Source: Phytophthora hibernalis
Taxonomy: Eukaryota; Oomycota; Peronosporomycetes; Peronosporales; Peronosporaceae
DNA length: 64,000 nucleotides
Direction of reading: 5' to 3'
NCBI GenBank assembly: GCA_012656075.1
Contig: JAAKBF010000076.1
Span: 434,001-498,000 of the forward strand
Shown: positions 33,998 to 46,326 of the stretch, piece by piece
Numbering within the stretch: position 1 is the first letter of the stretch
Layout: every line of letters begins with the position of its first letter
The notes under the pieces: generated by a model
The model's input: the letters and a program-made list of their open reading frames with translations, nothing else
Databases searched by the model: none
What the model was told of the DNA's origin: nothing
Translations under genes and position numbers: made by a program

Positions 33998-35650
33998 ATG
34001 GAGCTCAAGTTGGATTTCAAACATCTCCAGTCCCCGTCATTTGACCTACAAGACGCTCATGCGCTACCACTCAACGCACACTCAGCAACTCGGGAAGCTG
34101 AGGCGTCCATCATGGAAACCGAAGCCGGACGGCCCCTCTACAACGCAGAGATCTACGGAGGCCTACGCAAGGGCGGAGCAGTCAAGTTCTTCTCCAGATA
34201 CTGCCTCGGTATCGTGGCCGCCACATTTTCGTCGACGTTCGCGATCGAGTGCCTTACCAGCATGATACAGCCCATGTTGAGGCAGCATTTCGGTCTCACC
34301 CCAGCGCAGTTGGCTGCATCACAGCGTCTGATGTCGATGCCGTCGGTCCTGAGCTTCCTGTTCGGTCTGCTGTCGGACTGCTACCCGATCATGGGTCTCC
34401 GTCGAAAAGGGTATACGCTACTGGGTCTCGCGACGACGGTGGTGAGTATCTGGTGTCTTGCCGGATTGAACGCGTACGCCGAGTCGTTCAAATCGGGAAC
34501 TGCTGGCACCGGACTAGCTGTGCTCGTGATTGCGTTCGCGGCGCTAGCCAGCATGGGCAACGTCATGACGTACGTCGGCATCCATACGCGTGTAGCTGAG
34601 CTTTCGCAGCGCGAGCCGCTGGGTCTGCGTGGCTCGATCCAGGCGACGTACCTGATCTTCCGCTGCGTCGTGTTTGTCATCACGGACGCCTGTGTGTACG
34701 CTGTGCAGCAGTCTGCTACGACCACGTCTTCTCACCAAACGACTGCGCTGGTGGTGTTCGGCTTTGTGATCGCACTGCCGACTCCCATTGTCGTCAAGTT
34801 CTGGGAGGAAAAGTGCTACTCGCTGTCGACGACGATGAAGACTCGCGGCCAGATTCTGTGGAAGATCATGCAGCAGAAGGCGGTGTGGAGTGTGCTGGCG
34901 TTCCAGTGCTTCTTTACGCTGTTCAATGGCATCACCTTCAGTGGGCCAGCAGTTATCGTGAGTGTGTGGTCTGGTGCTAGCGGAGACAGCGTGTTCATGC
35001 AGCAAGTGATATACTACGGTGCGACGGTGGTGACGATCCTGGTGTGGCGCTACTACTTCATGAACCGTCCGTGGCGTTCGTTCTACGCTGCGTGTCCGGG
35101 GTTGCTCGTCGTGCCGCAGGTGATCGTAGCCATTCTGGTGACGCAGGACATCCTTCGCGACCGACTGTTCTACCGCATCATGACTCTGTTTGGTACCATC
35201 TCGTTTGCCATTAGCTGGATTGGCAGCATCATTCCGCTGACGGAGATCATCCAGGAAGGTTCAGAAGGCGCCATGGTGGGTCTCACGATGTCCTTGTACT
35301 TCCTAGTGGGCATTTTCGTGCAGACGAACTCGGTGGGGCTTTTCGAGGGCAGCAACTTCTACGATGTCGCTGGCGTGGCAACTGACAGCCCGAGTGCACG
35401 ATCCGATGTGCTACATGCCCTACTCCTGAACTACGGCATCAACGCGCTGGCCATTTTCGGACTCTTCTTTTTGCCGCGTCAGAAGTTGGATACGCAGCAG
35501 CTTCGCAGCTACGGCGGCTACACCAAGTGTGCAAGTGCTGCGATCGTGACCTTTTCAGCGACTCTGTTTCTGTATTCGCTCGTGATCACCATCATGACGT
35601 TCATCCCAGAAACTTCCTGTGTTCGTATTGCAGGTGGAACAGGTTGCTAG
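33998..35650 (+). CDS. Folate-biopterin transporter family protein, copy 2
   Basis: 550 residues from ATG 33998 (MELKLDFKHLQSP), intact. It has the same architecture as copy 1: cytosolic N-terminus, AEIYGGLRKGGAVKFFSRY, GLLSDCYPIMGLRRKGYT, KTRGQILWKIMQQKAVW, PLTEIIQEGSEGAMVGLTMS, LFFLPRQKLDTQQLRSYGGY, ending RIAGGTGC. It is visibly closer to copy 3 (same MELK start, same QLRSYGGYTK motif) than to copy 1. Confidence 0.9.
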   Translation: MELKLDFKHLQSPSFDLQDAHALPLNAHSATREAEASIMETEAGRPLYNAEIYGGLRKGGAVKFFSRYCLGIVAATFSSTFAIECLTSMIQPMLRQHFGLTPAQLAASQRLMSMPSVLSFLFGLLSDCYPIMGLRRKGYTLLGLATTVVSIWCLAGLNAYAESFKSGTAGTGLAVLVIAFAALASMGNVMTYVGIHTRVAELSQREPLGLRGSIQATYLIFRCVVFVITDACVYAVQQSATTTSSHQTTALVVFGFVIALPTPIVVKFWEEKCYSLSTTMKTRGQILWKIMQQKAVWSVLAFQCFFTLFNGITFSGPAVIVSVWSGASGDSVFMQQVIYYGATVVTILVWRYYFMNRPWRSFYAACPGLLVVPQVIVAILVTQDILRDRLFYRIMTLFGTISFAISWIGSIIPLTEIIQEGSEGAMVGLTMSLYFLVGIFVQTNSVGLFEGSNFYDVAGVATDSPSARSDVLHALLLNYGINALAIFGLFFLPRQKLDTQQLRSYGGYTKCASAAIVTFSATLFLYSLVITIMTFIPETSCVRIAGGTGC

Positions 35651-36194
35651 GAAGTATGAAGGTGCCGTAATATTTGTAATTTATCGTGGTTGAGTGTCCG
35701 TTTCAAGGTTTGTTTAACTTTGCAACCTCAAAGGTGACCTCGTTTTGAAAGGGCAGCGCTCCACTTTGCATGGAACCCAAGCATGAAAATAATTGACAAT
35801 TCAATAAGTTATGCAAGAGGTTGAACCAAGCACCTCGTAGTGAGGTACGATTATACTGGGAGGTAGTTACCGAAGGTCGACTGGAGATTATTGAAATTCA
35901 TCGTGTTCACTTGGTGGTGAAAGTTGGCAAGTGCACTGGATCGCCATGCATCATTGCAATCTCCTTCGTCTGTCTTCTCTTACAATAATACACCGTTGAA
36001 AGTGCATGATGATATTTGAGCTGTCTACAAGTAGTCCGAGAAAAGCAGAGTCAGATACGAACATGCATTGACCACTTTCTCAAAAAATATATTTTGCTGC
36101 ATAATAGATCGTGGCCCTAATTACTCTCTTCGTTGCGAGCTCCATGCCACATATCTCGTCAGCAAAGATATGAATTACAAGAATGATACTAGGT
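35651..36194. other. Convergent intergenic region between transporter copies 2 and 3
   Basis: About 540 bp, AT-richer than its neighbours, between two stop codons. No gene is seen. Confidence 0.5.
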
Positions 36195-37843
36195 TTAACA
36201 CCCAGTGCCACCAGCTATACGCAAACAAGACGTTGCCGAGATAAAGGTCATTGCTGTGATAGTCAACGAGTACAGGAAGAGCACCAGCGCAAAAGTGACA
36301 ATTGCAGCGCTTGCGCGCTTGGTGTATCCTCCATAACTTCGAAGCTGTTGTGTATCAAGCTTTTGTCGAGGCAGGAAGAAAAGCCCGATCAGCGCTAGTG
36401 CATTGATACCATAATTGAGGATAAGCGTTTTCAAAATATCCCCCGTGCGTTCGGAGCATCCACCGCGACTTCCGCGATGTTGTAGAAGTTACTGCCCTCG
36501 AATAGTCCTGAGGCATTTGTTTCCACGAAAATGTTGACCAGGAAATAGAGCGACAGCGTGAGGCCAACCATTGCACCTTCGGATCCTTCTTGGATAATTT
36601 CAGTCAGCGGAACCATGCTGGCGAGCCACCCGATTCCACCTGAAATGCTGGTGAAGATGGTCATGATGCGGTAGAAGTATCGATCACGTAGAATGTCTTG
36701 ACTGACCAAGATAGCGACGATCAATTGCGGCACGATAAGAAGAACTGTTGACATAGCGAAAAACCTTCTCCACGGTCGGTTCATGAAGTAGTAGCGCCAA
36801 ACCACAAATGTGACCAGCATCGTTCCGTAGCACATAAGTTGCTGCACGTACGAGTTGTCTCCACTGGCACCTGCCCAAACGCTAATGACGATCGTCGGAC
36901 CGCTGAATGTGACGCTCGTAAACAACGTGAAGAAGCACAAGAACACTAGGACGCTCCACACTGCCTTCTGCTGGATAATCTTCCATAGGATCTGACTGCG
37001 AGTCTTCATCGGGGTTGACAGCGAATAGTACTTTTCTTCCCAGCGTTTCCAAATGAGCGGGATCGGCAGAGCTACCACAATGCTGAAAATTAACAGCGAC
37101 ACGCAGTGATGCGTACTCGAACTCGAGATTATGTAGGCGCATGTGTCCGTAATGATGTACGCAACGCATCGGAAGATCAGATACGTAGCTTGAATAGATC
37201 CTCGCATTCCAAGAGGTTCACGCTGGGACAGTTCGAGAACGCGAGTGTGTACGCACAGATACGCGAGAATGTTACCGGTGCTTGCTAATGCAGCAAACGT
37301 AATGATCGCAGCAGCCATTCCAGTTCCTGCAGAATCAGCGTCCGCGTCCACATTCTCAATCTCAATATACCAATCCAATCCAGAAAGTACGAGGAAGCTA
37401 ACCACCGATGTCACCAAACCAATGAGAAGGTACCCTTTGCGACGAAATCCCATGATCGGGTAGCAGTCCGACAACAATCCAAAGAAACAGCACAGAACCA
37501 ACGGTAGCGAAGTCAATCGCTGCGAAGCCGCTAGTTCAGCTGTCTTGAGACCGAAGTGCTCCTTCATCATTGGTTCGATCACGCTGCTCAGGCATTCGAG
37601 TGAAAATGTCGACGCGAACGTAGCAGCTACCAGACCAATGCAGTCTCTCGAGAAGAACTTGACTGCGCCACCTTTGCGTAGACTGCCGTAGATCTCTTCG
37701 TTGTAAAGCGGTTGACCTGCGCCGGTGTCAATGACTGAGCTCTCAATGTCTCGGGTTGCCAAAGAATTGGGGATTTCTAGAAAATCGTTGACATCGACTA
37801 CCGGGGGCGAGTGGTAGTTTTTGAAGTCGGTCTTGAGCTCCAT
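36195..37843 (-). CDS. Folate-biopterin transporter family protein, copy 3
   Basis: Inverted relative to copies 1 and 2. Start chosen at 37843 (MELKTDFKNYHSP) to match copy 2; an in-frame ATG at 37861 would add six residues. It carries the same family motifs (EEIYGSLRKGGAV, CYPIMGFRRKGY, SQILWKIIQQKAVW, PLTEIIQEGSEGAM, LFFLPRQKLDTQQLRSYGG) and ends RIAGGTGC. The frame breaks at about 36434-36446, in a run of five C (G on the coding strand). One added base reconnects the last membrane segments, so the gene is probably intact in the genome. It converges on copy 2. Confidence 0.88.
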
Positions 37844-39647
37844 CGACGATGTCAATTTCATGGTCGCGCGCCCCAGCTGTCCCGACAAGTCGACGACTAG
37901 AACCTCCTCGTCCAGTGTGTCTGAGGTCGGAAGGATCAGTCTCCTTCAGCTGCAATTTCACAAGTGGTGTCTTGTCCTGGTCCTGATTCAGTGTGCTTGT
38001 GGGAATTCATTGCGCACGAATGTCTGGCTAACGGACCACATGGAGCTTTGCTTGTTGACGGGCTCCCATAAGGAGCACCAGATGGCTCTTTGCAGCAGCG
38101 GTTCAACGCGCAATTGCTGAAAAAGCCGTCCCTGGTAGATATCATAACCCAGCTGGAAGCACTCTGCCGTAAGGTTAATTGAAGAGCTGCAGATTTACTA
38201 TCACCACAAAGATGCTTAAACAAATCAAAGTCGATACGGGTAGGGCGCGACCTGTTGAGCATCAACAACATCGGTGCACCCAGCAATATGTACGATGGGG
38301 AAGCGCAGTCGTATGCACTTCGAAGTGACCGCATAGAGCTCACGATTCAGCGCTGGTCACTTATTTCCCGACTAGCATATGCCTCCTGATACAAGGAAAC
38401 CAGAGCAAGCTTTGCACTCGCGGGGCAGGCTGATCTTGGATCACGGCCAACTCGTCACTCCCAACTTCTTGTTGCTGACACTATGGTACAGATCGGATCG
38501 AGTGAAGGCGAGTGTCAAGTTGAAGTGGATTACCACCGAAGAATTGATTACTTCGAAGTACCAGTACATCGAAGTACCTGTACAGTACTATTATTTAGAG
38601 GAGGTGAACGCGCTGAGGCGGTGCAGTGATCAGCTCAGCAAGCTTTGCGTTGAAGGCAGTCCTGTTTAACATTTACAAACGTGGTCGTCACGAACGCGTA
38701 CGAAAGCTGCAACGTGTTTCGCTGAACGACCAGCTCAACCTACCAGTGGTAACTTACCACGATCAATGTTTTCTAGCCGTCGAGATATCTGTATGACCAT
38801 TGTTTTCCGTTGCGACTCGCCCACTAGTGAAGGCCACTTAACCACTGTGGTTGAGACGAAGTCACCATCAATTGTATTCTCCATTCCAACGATTACCAAG
38901 CACAAGTCTCAATTGGTACGGATACAAGTCGCGTCCGGCATGGTGGACAACTACGCAGAGCTGGATCCACCCACGTTTCGACGACGACAACAAGCTCGCG
39001 TCTCGGTTGATCAACCGCAAAACGATTATATAGAGCAGCTTGGTTGTTTCAATCGTTCCTGAGCCGGTGGTCGAAGGCACAGATGAAGCTGTCGCAGTAC
39101 AACGACACGGACGAGTGCAATGCTAGACTCGTCGTGTCTAACGCCCTCGTCATCCCAAGTTGGAGTGGACGTTCGTTGTGAACGCCTGGATCTTCGGTGC
39201 CATGATCGACACTCGGCGCTGCGCTCACTTCAGTGACAAGTACGACCGATGGCATGAGCAAATGCATCTTCCCTGGGTGGAGTCGTGCAGGTCTCGGTGT
39301 CAAACATTTGGGGTTGTCGATCGATCTCCGGGTTGGCGTCAGGTACTGCAACGCGACCTATTATTTGTTCGCCCATGCGCAACACATTGGATTTCTGATG
39401 ACGGAGCGGTTCTTGCAACAGAACCACTAGCAGCACGTGGGTTTGCCTCGATCTTGACGCAAGACCCATCCAGCTCAAGGTGATTAGAGCATTCTCTTCT
39501 GCTTTTCACATCAGGACTCGAGCCCTCAATCTGGAGTGTGTTTTCTTGGCATAACGACCAGAAATTTGCAACAAAATTGATCAACCAACACAGTGTCATC
39601 GCCGCCAGCTACCCTTCTCATTCCTGAATTGGCGGCGTCGAGACATC
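37844..39647. other. 1.8-kb region of unresolved content
   Basis: Short open frames at 37936-38343 (-), 38379-38669 (+), 38766-39062 (+) and 39160-39483 (+) show no domain I recognise and do not join by plausible introns. The stretch contains a cluster of AGTACC/GTACTT palindrome-like words (38550-38592). It may hold a decayed gene next to the CRN pseudogenes, but I cannot name it. Confidence 0.3.
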
Positions 39648-40980
39648 ATGGTGAAACTCTTACTAAATTGTGCGATTATTGGTGATGAGGGTAAGTGTGT
39701 TTGATGTGGAGATCGAGGATGATGAGACGGTGGCCAAGTTGAAGGAAGCGATCAAGGACAAGAGACAGATCCGGATTGAGGCAGACTGGCCAAGACGAAC
39801 AACGAGTGGCTACCACACGACGATACTCTGGATGCCATGTTACGGAGCGGACCAGTTGACACTTCGTATAGGAAGATGCGTCCGACGTGGAAGCTTAACG
39901 ACTCGATCCTTTTGGGGTAAACGCTTCGCTTGGAGAGAATGTGGTCCATGTGCTGGTGGAGGTTCCGGAAATCCCTGAGAGAGAGACGTTGCGTGCCATT
40001 GCAGAATTTGGACAGCAATTGAATCGTGAGACTGACCTGGCCGTGGGAAATTGGTTGGGTAGTATCCCAAAGTCGGTCTTCGGTACAGCCTTCGCCAATG
40101 GTTTGTATATCCGAAAGGAATATTGGGACCTCCATGAGACGATCGAGCAACAATTGGCGTCAAATCGGTTTTGCCGCAGAATTCTTGTGGTTGGCAGTCC
40201 TGGGATTGGGAAGTCCATATTTGGAGTGTCCTTGTTGCTTGGTTTCATGACGGAAAGAAAGGATATTGCCTACCACCCTCTTGAGTGCCCATCGACATAT
40301 TTCTTGAAGTGGAATAGTAGTACAAACGATCTGAGTCGCCGCTTGCTGGAAAAAAACGAGGGTTTATTTGATGGCCGCGAAACTGGTGGAGCATTGATCT
40401 TTAGCCGTTTTCACCATGCGTTTTTGTTTGCTAACGTAGAGTTACAACAGTTTTGTGGAGGAAAACTGTTTCAAGGTGTATGTGGATTCATGGATAACAC
40501 GAGTGTCAGGAATTTGTCGATACAATTCATTTGGAGGACCAAGACGAGTGGTATCACAGATTCAATCTCGTTGGAGACAAACCAAGATTGTTGTTTTCAC
40601 CATCTGAAACCTTTGAGGACTTGGTAACGACGTGTGAAAGAAGCCATTCCGCAGAGTGTCGAGAAATTGATGGACCAGATTCAGCTTGTCAAGCTGCATG
40701 TGTTCGATGAGCATCAGATGAAGCCCATTACCTCAATTTCTATCGCGATGACACCGCTCCCAGTTTTTGCTTTTTGACGTATTTGTCTTTGACAGTGGAG
40801 ACTATGATCAGCTCTCGTCTTAGTTGTGACACAGCTGATGAACTTCGCTCGTAGTTGCGGACTCCTTAGCGAGGAAAGGAAATTGATAAATGACTGTAAT
40901 ACGTTGCCACCAGCAAGTTTCGTATGGCATACCTCGAGCGAAAGAAATACCAAGGGTTCGCGGAATACTTGGTGAAGAGG
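39648..40980 (+). pseudogene. Crinkler (CRN) effector gene, degraded
   Basis: Starts with the CRN-type opening MVKLLLNCAIIGDEG at 39648 and then breaks after about 18 codons at a TGA. The LFLAK region is partly lost (only LAKTNNEWL is legible near 39788) and a further frame change follows. HVLVEVPE is present at 39944-39967. A 228-codon frame (39941-40627) then holds an NTPase-like domain with the P-loop VVGSPGIGKS (about 40190-40217). This domain differs from that of the other two CRN copies here. Beyond 40627 similarity fades to about 40980. Effector role by family only; the copy cannot be expressed whole. Confidence 0.75.
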
Positions 40981-41282
40981 TGGCCCACGAATCGAGATGA
41001 ATGCAGGAAGTAAAGCGCTAGGACAGCAAAAGGCGTGAGGTGGGTGAGGTTAGGACTTTAGTTCTCTAACCTAGTACTTGATGTTTGACTCTTTGGCAAG
41101 GATCTTAGGACACGACTACATTTAACGAGTGCTCATTCCATTGAATTTATCTACGCGGCAAGTGAACGGAAGAAGAACATAATCGTCGTGCAAGATCGCA
41201 AATTTGCTGTGGAATGCTGTCGATACGACCCCCTTCTCAGATAGCCTCTCTCGCATTCCAGAATCAGCCGCGCCAAGAAAAA

Positions 41283-42735
41283 ATGCTGCTGCGGTTGAAC
41301 TGTGTCATCATTGGAGAAGGGGTACGGTCACCGTCGTAATGGATGAAGAAATAGATACCGTGTCTGTCCTGAAGGAAGAGGTCAAGAAGAGGAATTCATC
41401 ACTTATCACGGGGACTCGCAGGACCTACAGCTCTTCCTGGCCAAGAAGGGTAATGCGTGGTTGACAGTTAACGACCCGGATGTGCAGACTTTGGTGGAGA
41501 GGAGAATTCACCCCGAGATCAATACGATGATCACTCGAGAGCAGATGTTATGGCCTATTGAAGACGTCCTGAAAAACACCAATATGACTGTAGAAGTCGC
41601 CCCAATGGAGAGACAAATCCGGTGGTTCCACCGCCGACCGAAATGGTTCCACCTCCTAGCATACGGCCTCGTTTGGAAAAGTTGGAGGAAATCCCTCGGA
41701 TTGATCTCTACAAAGAAGCCTATGTCACCCTGCCGGCTGCCTTGGTGAGCAAGTGTGGAATTAAACACGACGGTGACTTGATGCTGTACTGTCGTTCTCA
41801 AGTGCGCGAGCTGTGGGAGTTTTTGATGGATGATGTCGTTGAGAAGAACTCCAAAGGACTCATTGTGGGACCCCCTGGCACAGGTAAATCTGCGTGCATG
41901 TTAAGTTTTGCAACTTCGTTGGATCGCCAGGACTGGAACGTGGTTTGGATTCGTTTGGGTCGCCATTCTCCTGACATTTGTGTGGCTATTGGAGTCTTGG
42001 GCAATTCCAACTCTTTCAGATTTCCAGCTTCCTCGAATCGACCAGAGAAAACTGTTCGTTTGTTTGGACGGGTTCGTGGCGAAGGAAGCTCACGAGATGT
42101 TTGAGAAACGGATAATGACCGCTCTCGGTGCTGATGATAGATTGGTTCTTTGTTGCTCTATGACCGCACTTTGGAATAGGAACGCGGAAGATGATACACG
42201 TGCCAAGAGCAAAGCATATTTCATGTATTCATGGACACGGGAGGAGTATCTCGCTGCCATTCGCAGTCCAGACTTTTATGCTGCGGTCATGGATAAATTT
42301 GACTCAACGAGTATCTCGGAAGTGAATGATGAAAGCGATGACGGTGAAACGAAGCGAAGTGTCAACGCTGAGAAGATACATACCTTGAATTTGAAGTTCT
42401 ACTATGCTGGTGGATCGTGTCGGTTCATGTTTCAATACACTACGGAGCGAGTGACGGACGCGGTAACGATGGCAGTTGATTCTATACCGAACAAGACTGA
42501 CCTTGGAAAATATTGTGGTGGCACTTTTCACACTGATTCGATAAACAAGCTCTACGGCATGCAACGAGACGGATCGGCTAATGGACGGTTTCCTGTGAGT
42601 TTGTATGCGGCCTCACTTTGCAGCGCGTGTGGGGAGGATGCCATTGCAGAGTTGAGTTCACCCAATGCTTTGATGGATCGTCACCCGTTTTAATTGTTGC
42701 GAATCGCGAGGTGGAGCTATTCACCGACAATTAAG
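41283..42735 (+). pseudogene. Crinkler (CRN) effector gene, frameshifted and 3'-truncated
   Basis: The N-terminus begins near 41283 and carries LQLFLAKKGNAWL at about 41420-41460, but is interrupted by two frame changes before it. The NTPase region (41622-42104 then 41908-42693) is closely related to the gene at 12475: it shares DGDLMLYCR-QVxELW, GPPGTGKSACMLSFATSLDR, the CSMTALWNRNAEDD-like segment and KFYYAGGSCRFMF. It has a frame change near 41950-42000 and a stop at 42693. Similarity continues in a shifted frame only to about 42735 (ANREVELFTDN) and then ends. The nuclease-like C-terminal domain of the sibling is therefore missing. Confidence 0.8.
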
Positions 42736-44454
42736 ATGGTAAGTAAGCTACATGTATCCCCAGAAACAAATATTACTTCAAGTATTGGCAAATGCTTAGG
42801 TTTCTCCAATCACCCCGATCTGCAACCACCATGATTCTGTTGTAAATGTGACCTGCTCACATCTTAATCATGAGGCATTCTCTAAGTAGAATCGACCGCC
42901 ATTGTATCTCGCGGCAAAAGGACAGGTTTACAGTATGACGAACTTGAGCACCAGAAAGCTCAGCCCACGTCGCAAGCATGCTGACCCTATAGGACAAAAA
43001 CTCCCATCTCCATAGCTTTGACCACGAACACCACGGGCTACTCACACGTTCAGACAACCGATTCACGAATCAGGATTACAACAATGAGCACATGTACATT
43101 ATGACCCATGTGGTAATAGTCTTCGCTCGGGCACGGAAGTCTTCCGAAAACCACCTTGATCGGAGAGTGCACCATCGACTTACCCAAGATGTTCGGCAAA
43201 TGGAACGAGAAATATGACCTCTTTTCTTTGGGCTGACGGAACGCTAGCAAGCACGACGATACGCGAAATCGCTAAACTGGGCCAGCACCTGTAGACAGAA
43301 CAAATGCACCTGTATGCTCGAGTCGAGGTGAAGAAACTGCCCAAAGTTGGACGGTTGTGATTACTTCCGATGTACTGGGACACGCTTGAGTATTTGACGC
43401 TTTGTAGGCAGTTACTACTTCCTTAGGATCGTGGCAGCAATAATATCTGCTCCACACAAACGCCTGACTCCGACTGCGAAAGGGCTAATAATTGCTCTTT
43501 TCTGACTCTCGAGGTTTCTTGCTTCGCTTCCACTTTCGCAGCACGTCCATAAATTCGGTCAGCAAGCCCGCTAGTGAAAAAATAATCCATTTCATCCAGG
43601 ATCAAACAAACTTTCTGTACTTCCAAACCAATTCCATGAACGAGTCAGCATTACAGCAAGTGCTGTCCAAGTGAACAGTTTTACCCAATCGTATCCAGAA
43701 TGTTTCAGTCGTCAATACATCCAGCCCGCACAGCTCGAGGTAAGCGCACTCGACATCCAAATTACTACAGTATTGACAATCCAGTACCCAATGCCACGTG
43801 CAATTGTTGTTCTCCTAAATTGGCGAGGTCCGTACAGATGACACAGCGCACTACCACCACTTGACAATCAGGTTTGTATTCGTTGAAAGGCGCTGACGGT
43901 ATCTAATGGCACGGAGGAGTCCGCCTTGTGCACAGTGAATATGGGATATATTGTTGCTGCACGTTGATCCTTTTCAAGGGTGCTTATAGTGACAGACTTT
44001 CGAAAAGTTCTGGAAACGAACGTTGGCCAAGAAAAGTAGATTGCACGGTGTCAGGAACCCCCACCAACGGCCCAATTCTCCAGTCATGTTGTTGTTCCAG
44101 CAACGTCCATAATGCTCCATGTCATCTTGTCTTCTAGGATCACCGTGTACGGGTCGGAACGGATCCCCCTCCTTCAGTTCCTGCACTTCTGGGTCGTTAT
44201 CTGCCAGCCACGCGTTCGTCAATGTCGACGCACCATTCGGGAATGGGTAAAATACTTTGCTTCCAAAAGTGATCAAGTTTCAAAATGTCCTCAACATGGA
44301 TACATTCGTTTTCACCAATCACAGAGTTTCCTCTTTTCTCACCTTCCAATCACATCATTTCACCTCCTCGCCACGTATCAATCAAGTCCAAGTTCAAGTC
44401 AGTATCGAATCGACCAACGACGACGCAAGTGCAAGTTTCCTCTTCGACGTCACG
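42736..44454. other. 1.7-kb region with decayed or unrecognised sequence
   Basis: No gene that I can support. The - strand shows short open frames (43180-43383, 43272-43457, 43423-43626, 43974-44276). The last contains an ordered-looking stretch (SKVFYPFPNGASTLTNAWLA) but no start or domain I recognise. Near 44337-44351 a TCTCACCTTCCAATC motif precedes the parvulin gene and may be its initiator. Confidence 0.3.
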
Positions 44455-45253
44455 ATGGCGCCCAAGATCTTAGTTCTTCTGGGGACGCTGCTTCTGTGTT
44501 TCGTGGCCTCAGCCGCGGGCCAAGACGCAGCTGCGCCTGCAGCCATCAAGTCGCACGCCAGCCACATCCTCGTGGACACGGAGGCCGAGGCGGACGAGCT
44601 CAACGCGCAGCTGGCCGAGGCCTCCAACCTCTTCCTCACGTTCGCGCAGCTCGCCAAGGAGCACAGCAAGTGTCCGTCCAGTCGCAAAGGGGCGACTTGG
44701 GCACCTTCGGCCGCGGCCAGATGGTGCCCGAGTTCGACAAGGTGGCCTTCGAGGGCGACATTGGCGTCGTGCACAAGGTGCAGACCCAGTTCGGCTGGCA
44801 CCTGCTGCTCATCTCCCGTCGACTGGACGGCACCGAAGAGCCGGACAAGTTCCGCGGTCTAAAGGAAACTTTACTTAAAATTATGCCCTTCCTTGGACCC
44901 ATAATTCTTATCGGAATTATGGCCTTGGGGGCGAGAGGAACGAAGGGCGGACCTCGTGCCCACGCGTTTCATATCTTGGTCAAGTCGGAGGAAGATGCGG
45001 ATAAATTGTTCAAGGAGATTGATGCTGCGGATGATAAGAAGAAGAAATTGTCGGAGCTGGCCCTGACAAACAGCACCTGTCCGTCGGGCAAGAAGGAGGA
45101 GACCTTGGAATGTTCGGACGGGGCGAGATGGTGCCTCAGTTCGATAAGGTTGTGTTTGAGGAGGAAGTGGGTAAGCTCACCAAGGTGCAGACGCAGTTTG
45201 GTTGGCACATTCTGCTCTGTGTGGAACGCCTGGGAGACAAGAAGTCCAAGTAA
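44455..45253 (+). CDS. Secretory parvulin-type peptidyl-prolyl isomerase with two parvulin domains
   Basis: Start 44455 (MAPKILVLLGTLLLCFVAS) gives a signal peptide. The first parvulin (rotamase) domain follows: HASHILVDTEAEADELNAQL, FAQLAKEHSKCPSSRKG, GRGQMVPEFDKVAF, VQTQFGWHLLLI. A membrane segment (IMPFLGPIILIGIMALGARG) and a second parvulin domain (HAFHILVKSEEDADKL to VQTQFGWHILLCVERL) end in a basic KKSK. It would fold secreted proteins in the ER or at a membrane. The frame breaks at 44689-44692 (GGGG) and about 45094 (GG). At each, the family motif G-GDLG is recovered by one extra G, so the gene is probably intact. It ends KK-x-K, not a clear retention signal. Confidence 0.85.
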
Positions 45254-46326
45254 GCGGGGAGTATGAAACTGGTCATCCTCACGTCCTTCAGCAGTCAGCG
45301 ATGAGAGATGGAAGATCGGTAAATGTATTGCGGTTTTCGTTTCCAGACTGTATTTTGTGTGCTGTTATTCCGCATTCGGTGTGTGCAGGAAGCGTATTTG
45401 ACGTTGCTGGGCAATCGATTGTGACGTGATGTTATTTGCTGCTTGTTAAATACTGTACATGTAGTACATGTACAAGGTTTGAAAGCAGCATCGTGTGTAC
45501 GACGGAACGGATTTTGGGCTGCTATTGCCAATACCAACGGATTTCAATTCCACAATTGCTGGTGCTCATCAGAGCTATATTCTCCACTACTACGTACTTC
45601 GAAGTAGGCTTAAATGAGCAAGCTGGAGTTAGGCTTAAATGGGCAAGCTGGAGTAGTGTCACACTACAGTAAGAATGATGTAGCAATTCCGATACCTTGT
45701 CTCGTACGGAGTAGAAACTTGGAATTGATTTGGTGAGGATGAAGGTCGAAGCTCTGTCCTTGAACTGCTAGGAGCATTAAAATGAGCGACTTCGAGTATT
45801 GGAATTTGTTCGTTCCCAGTCACCGTTCATCAAGTTCGTTATCTGGACATTTTCACGGTATCAACCGCTTTTGTGAAACAAAGACGTTTGATTTTTCTTT
45901 TGACGTGTATCCTATATTAGCTGGAGGCCCAAGAAGGACGCAAATTCTGACTGTCGTAGCAGTGGCTGGGAATACTTTCTCTGTGCGAAAGAAGCAGGTG
46001 ACAGGCAACGCGGCTTTGATTGGCCTTCCACAACTGCAACAAAATTCCACAAGCAATGTGCGGAAAGGGCCTTCTTCGTCTGGTGAAGAGTGCTTCATAC
46101 AGCTCGCTTGTTCAGAACTTTCTTCTCGACCTTCAAAAGCGTAGATAACATTCAAGTTCTTCGACGTAGGTGCTAGTGATATGTATTTCGGCCAGTACAT
46201 ACCTCTTTCATTACTCAGCCTACCAAATTGACTGCAACAACCCGTTTTCATTTTCGCCGATCATACCAAACCCGTAGCGACCTCCACGTTGTTGTGTTGC
46301 CCCAGCAACGTCCGCTTCTTATGGTC
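45254..46326. other. Convergent intergenic region with a 25-bp tandem repeat
   Basis: About 1.07 kb between the two parvulin stops. Contains the palindrome TGTACATGTAGTACATGTACA (45454-45474) and the 25-bp repeat at 45605. A 132-codon - strand frame (46251-45853, ATG start) has several Cys but no known domain, and I do not call it a gene. Confidence 0.4.
45605..45654. repeat. Two-copy 25-bp tandem repeat
   Basis: TAGGCTTAAATG followed by A or G then GCAAGCTGGAGT, at 45605-45629 and 45630-45654, differing at one base. Intergenic. Confidence 0.9.

Noticed and set aside
45853..46251. 132-codon - strand frame with several Cys
   Set aside because: No signal peptide or known domain; lies in a convergent intergenic region.
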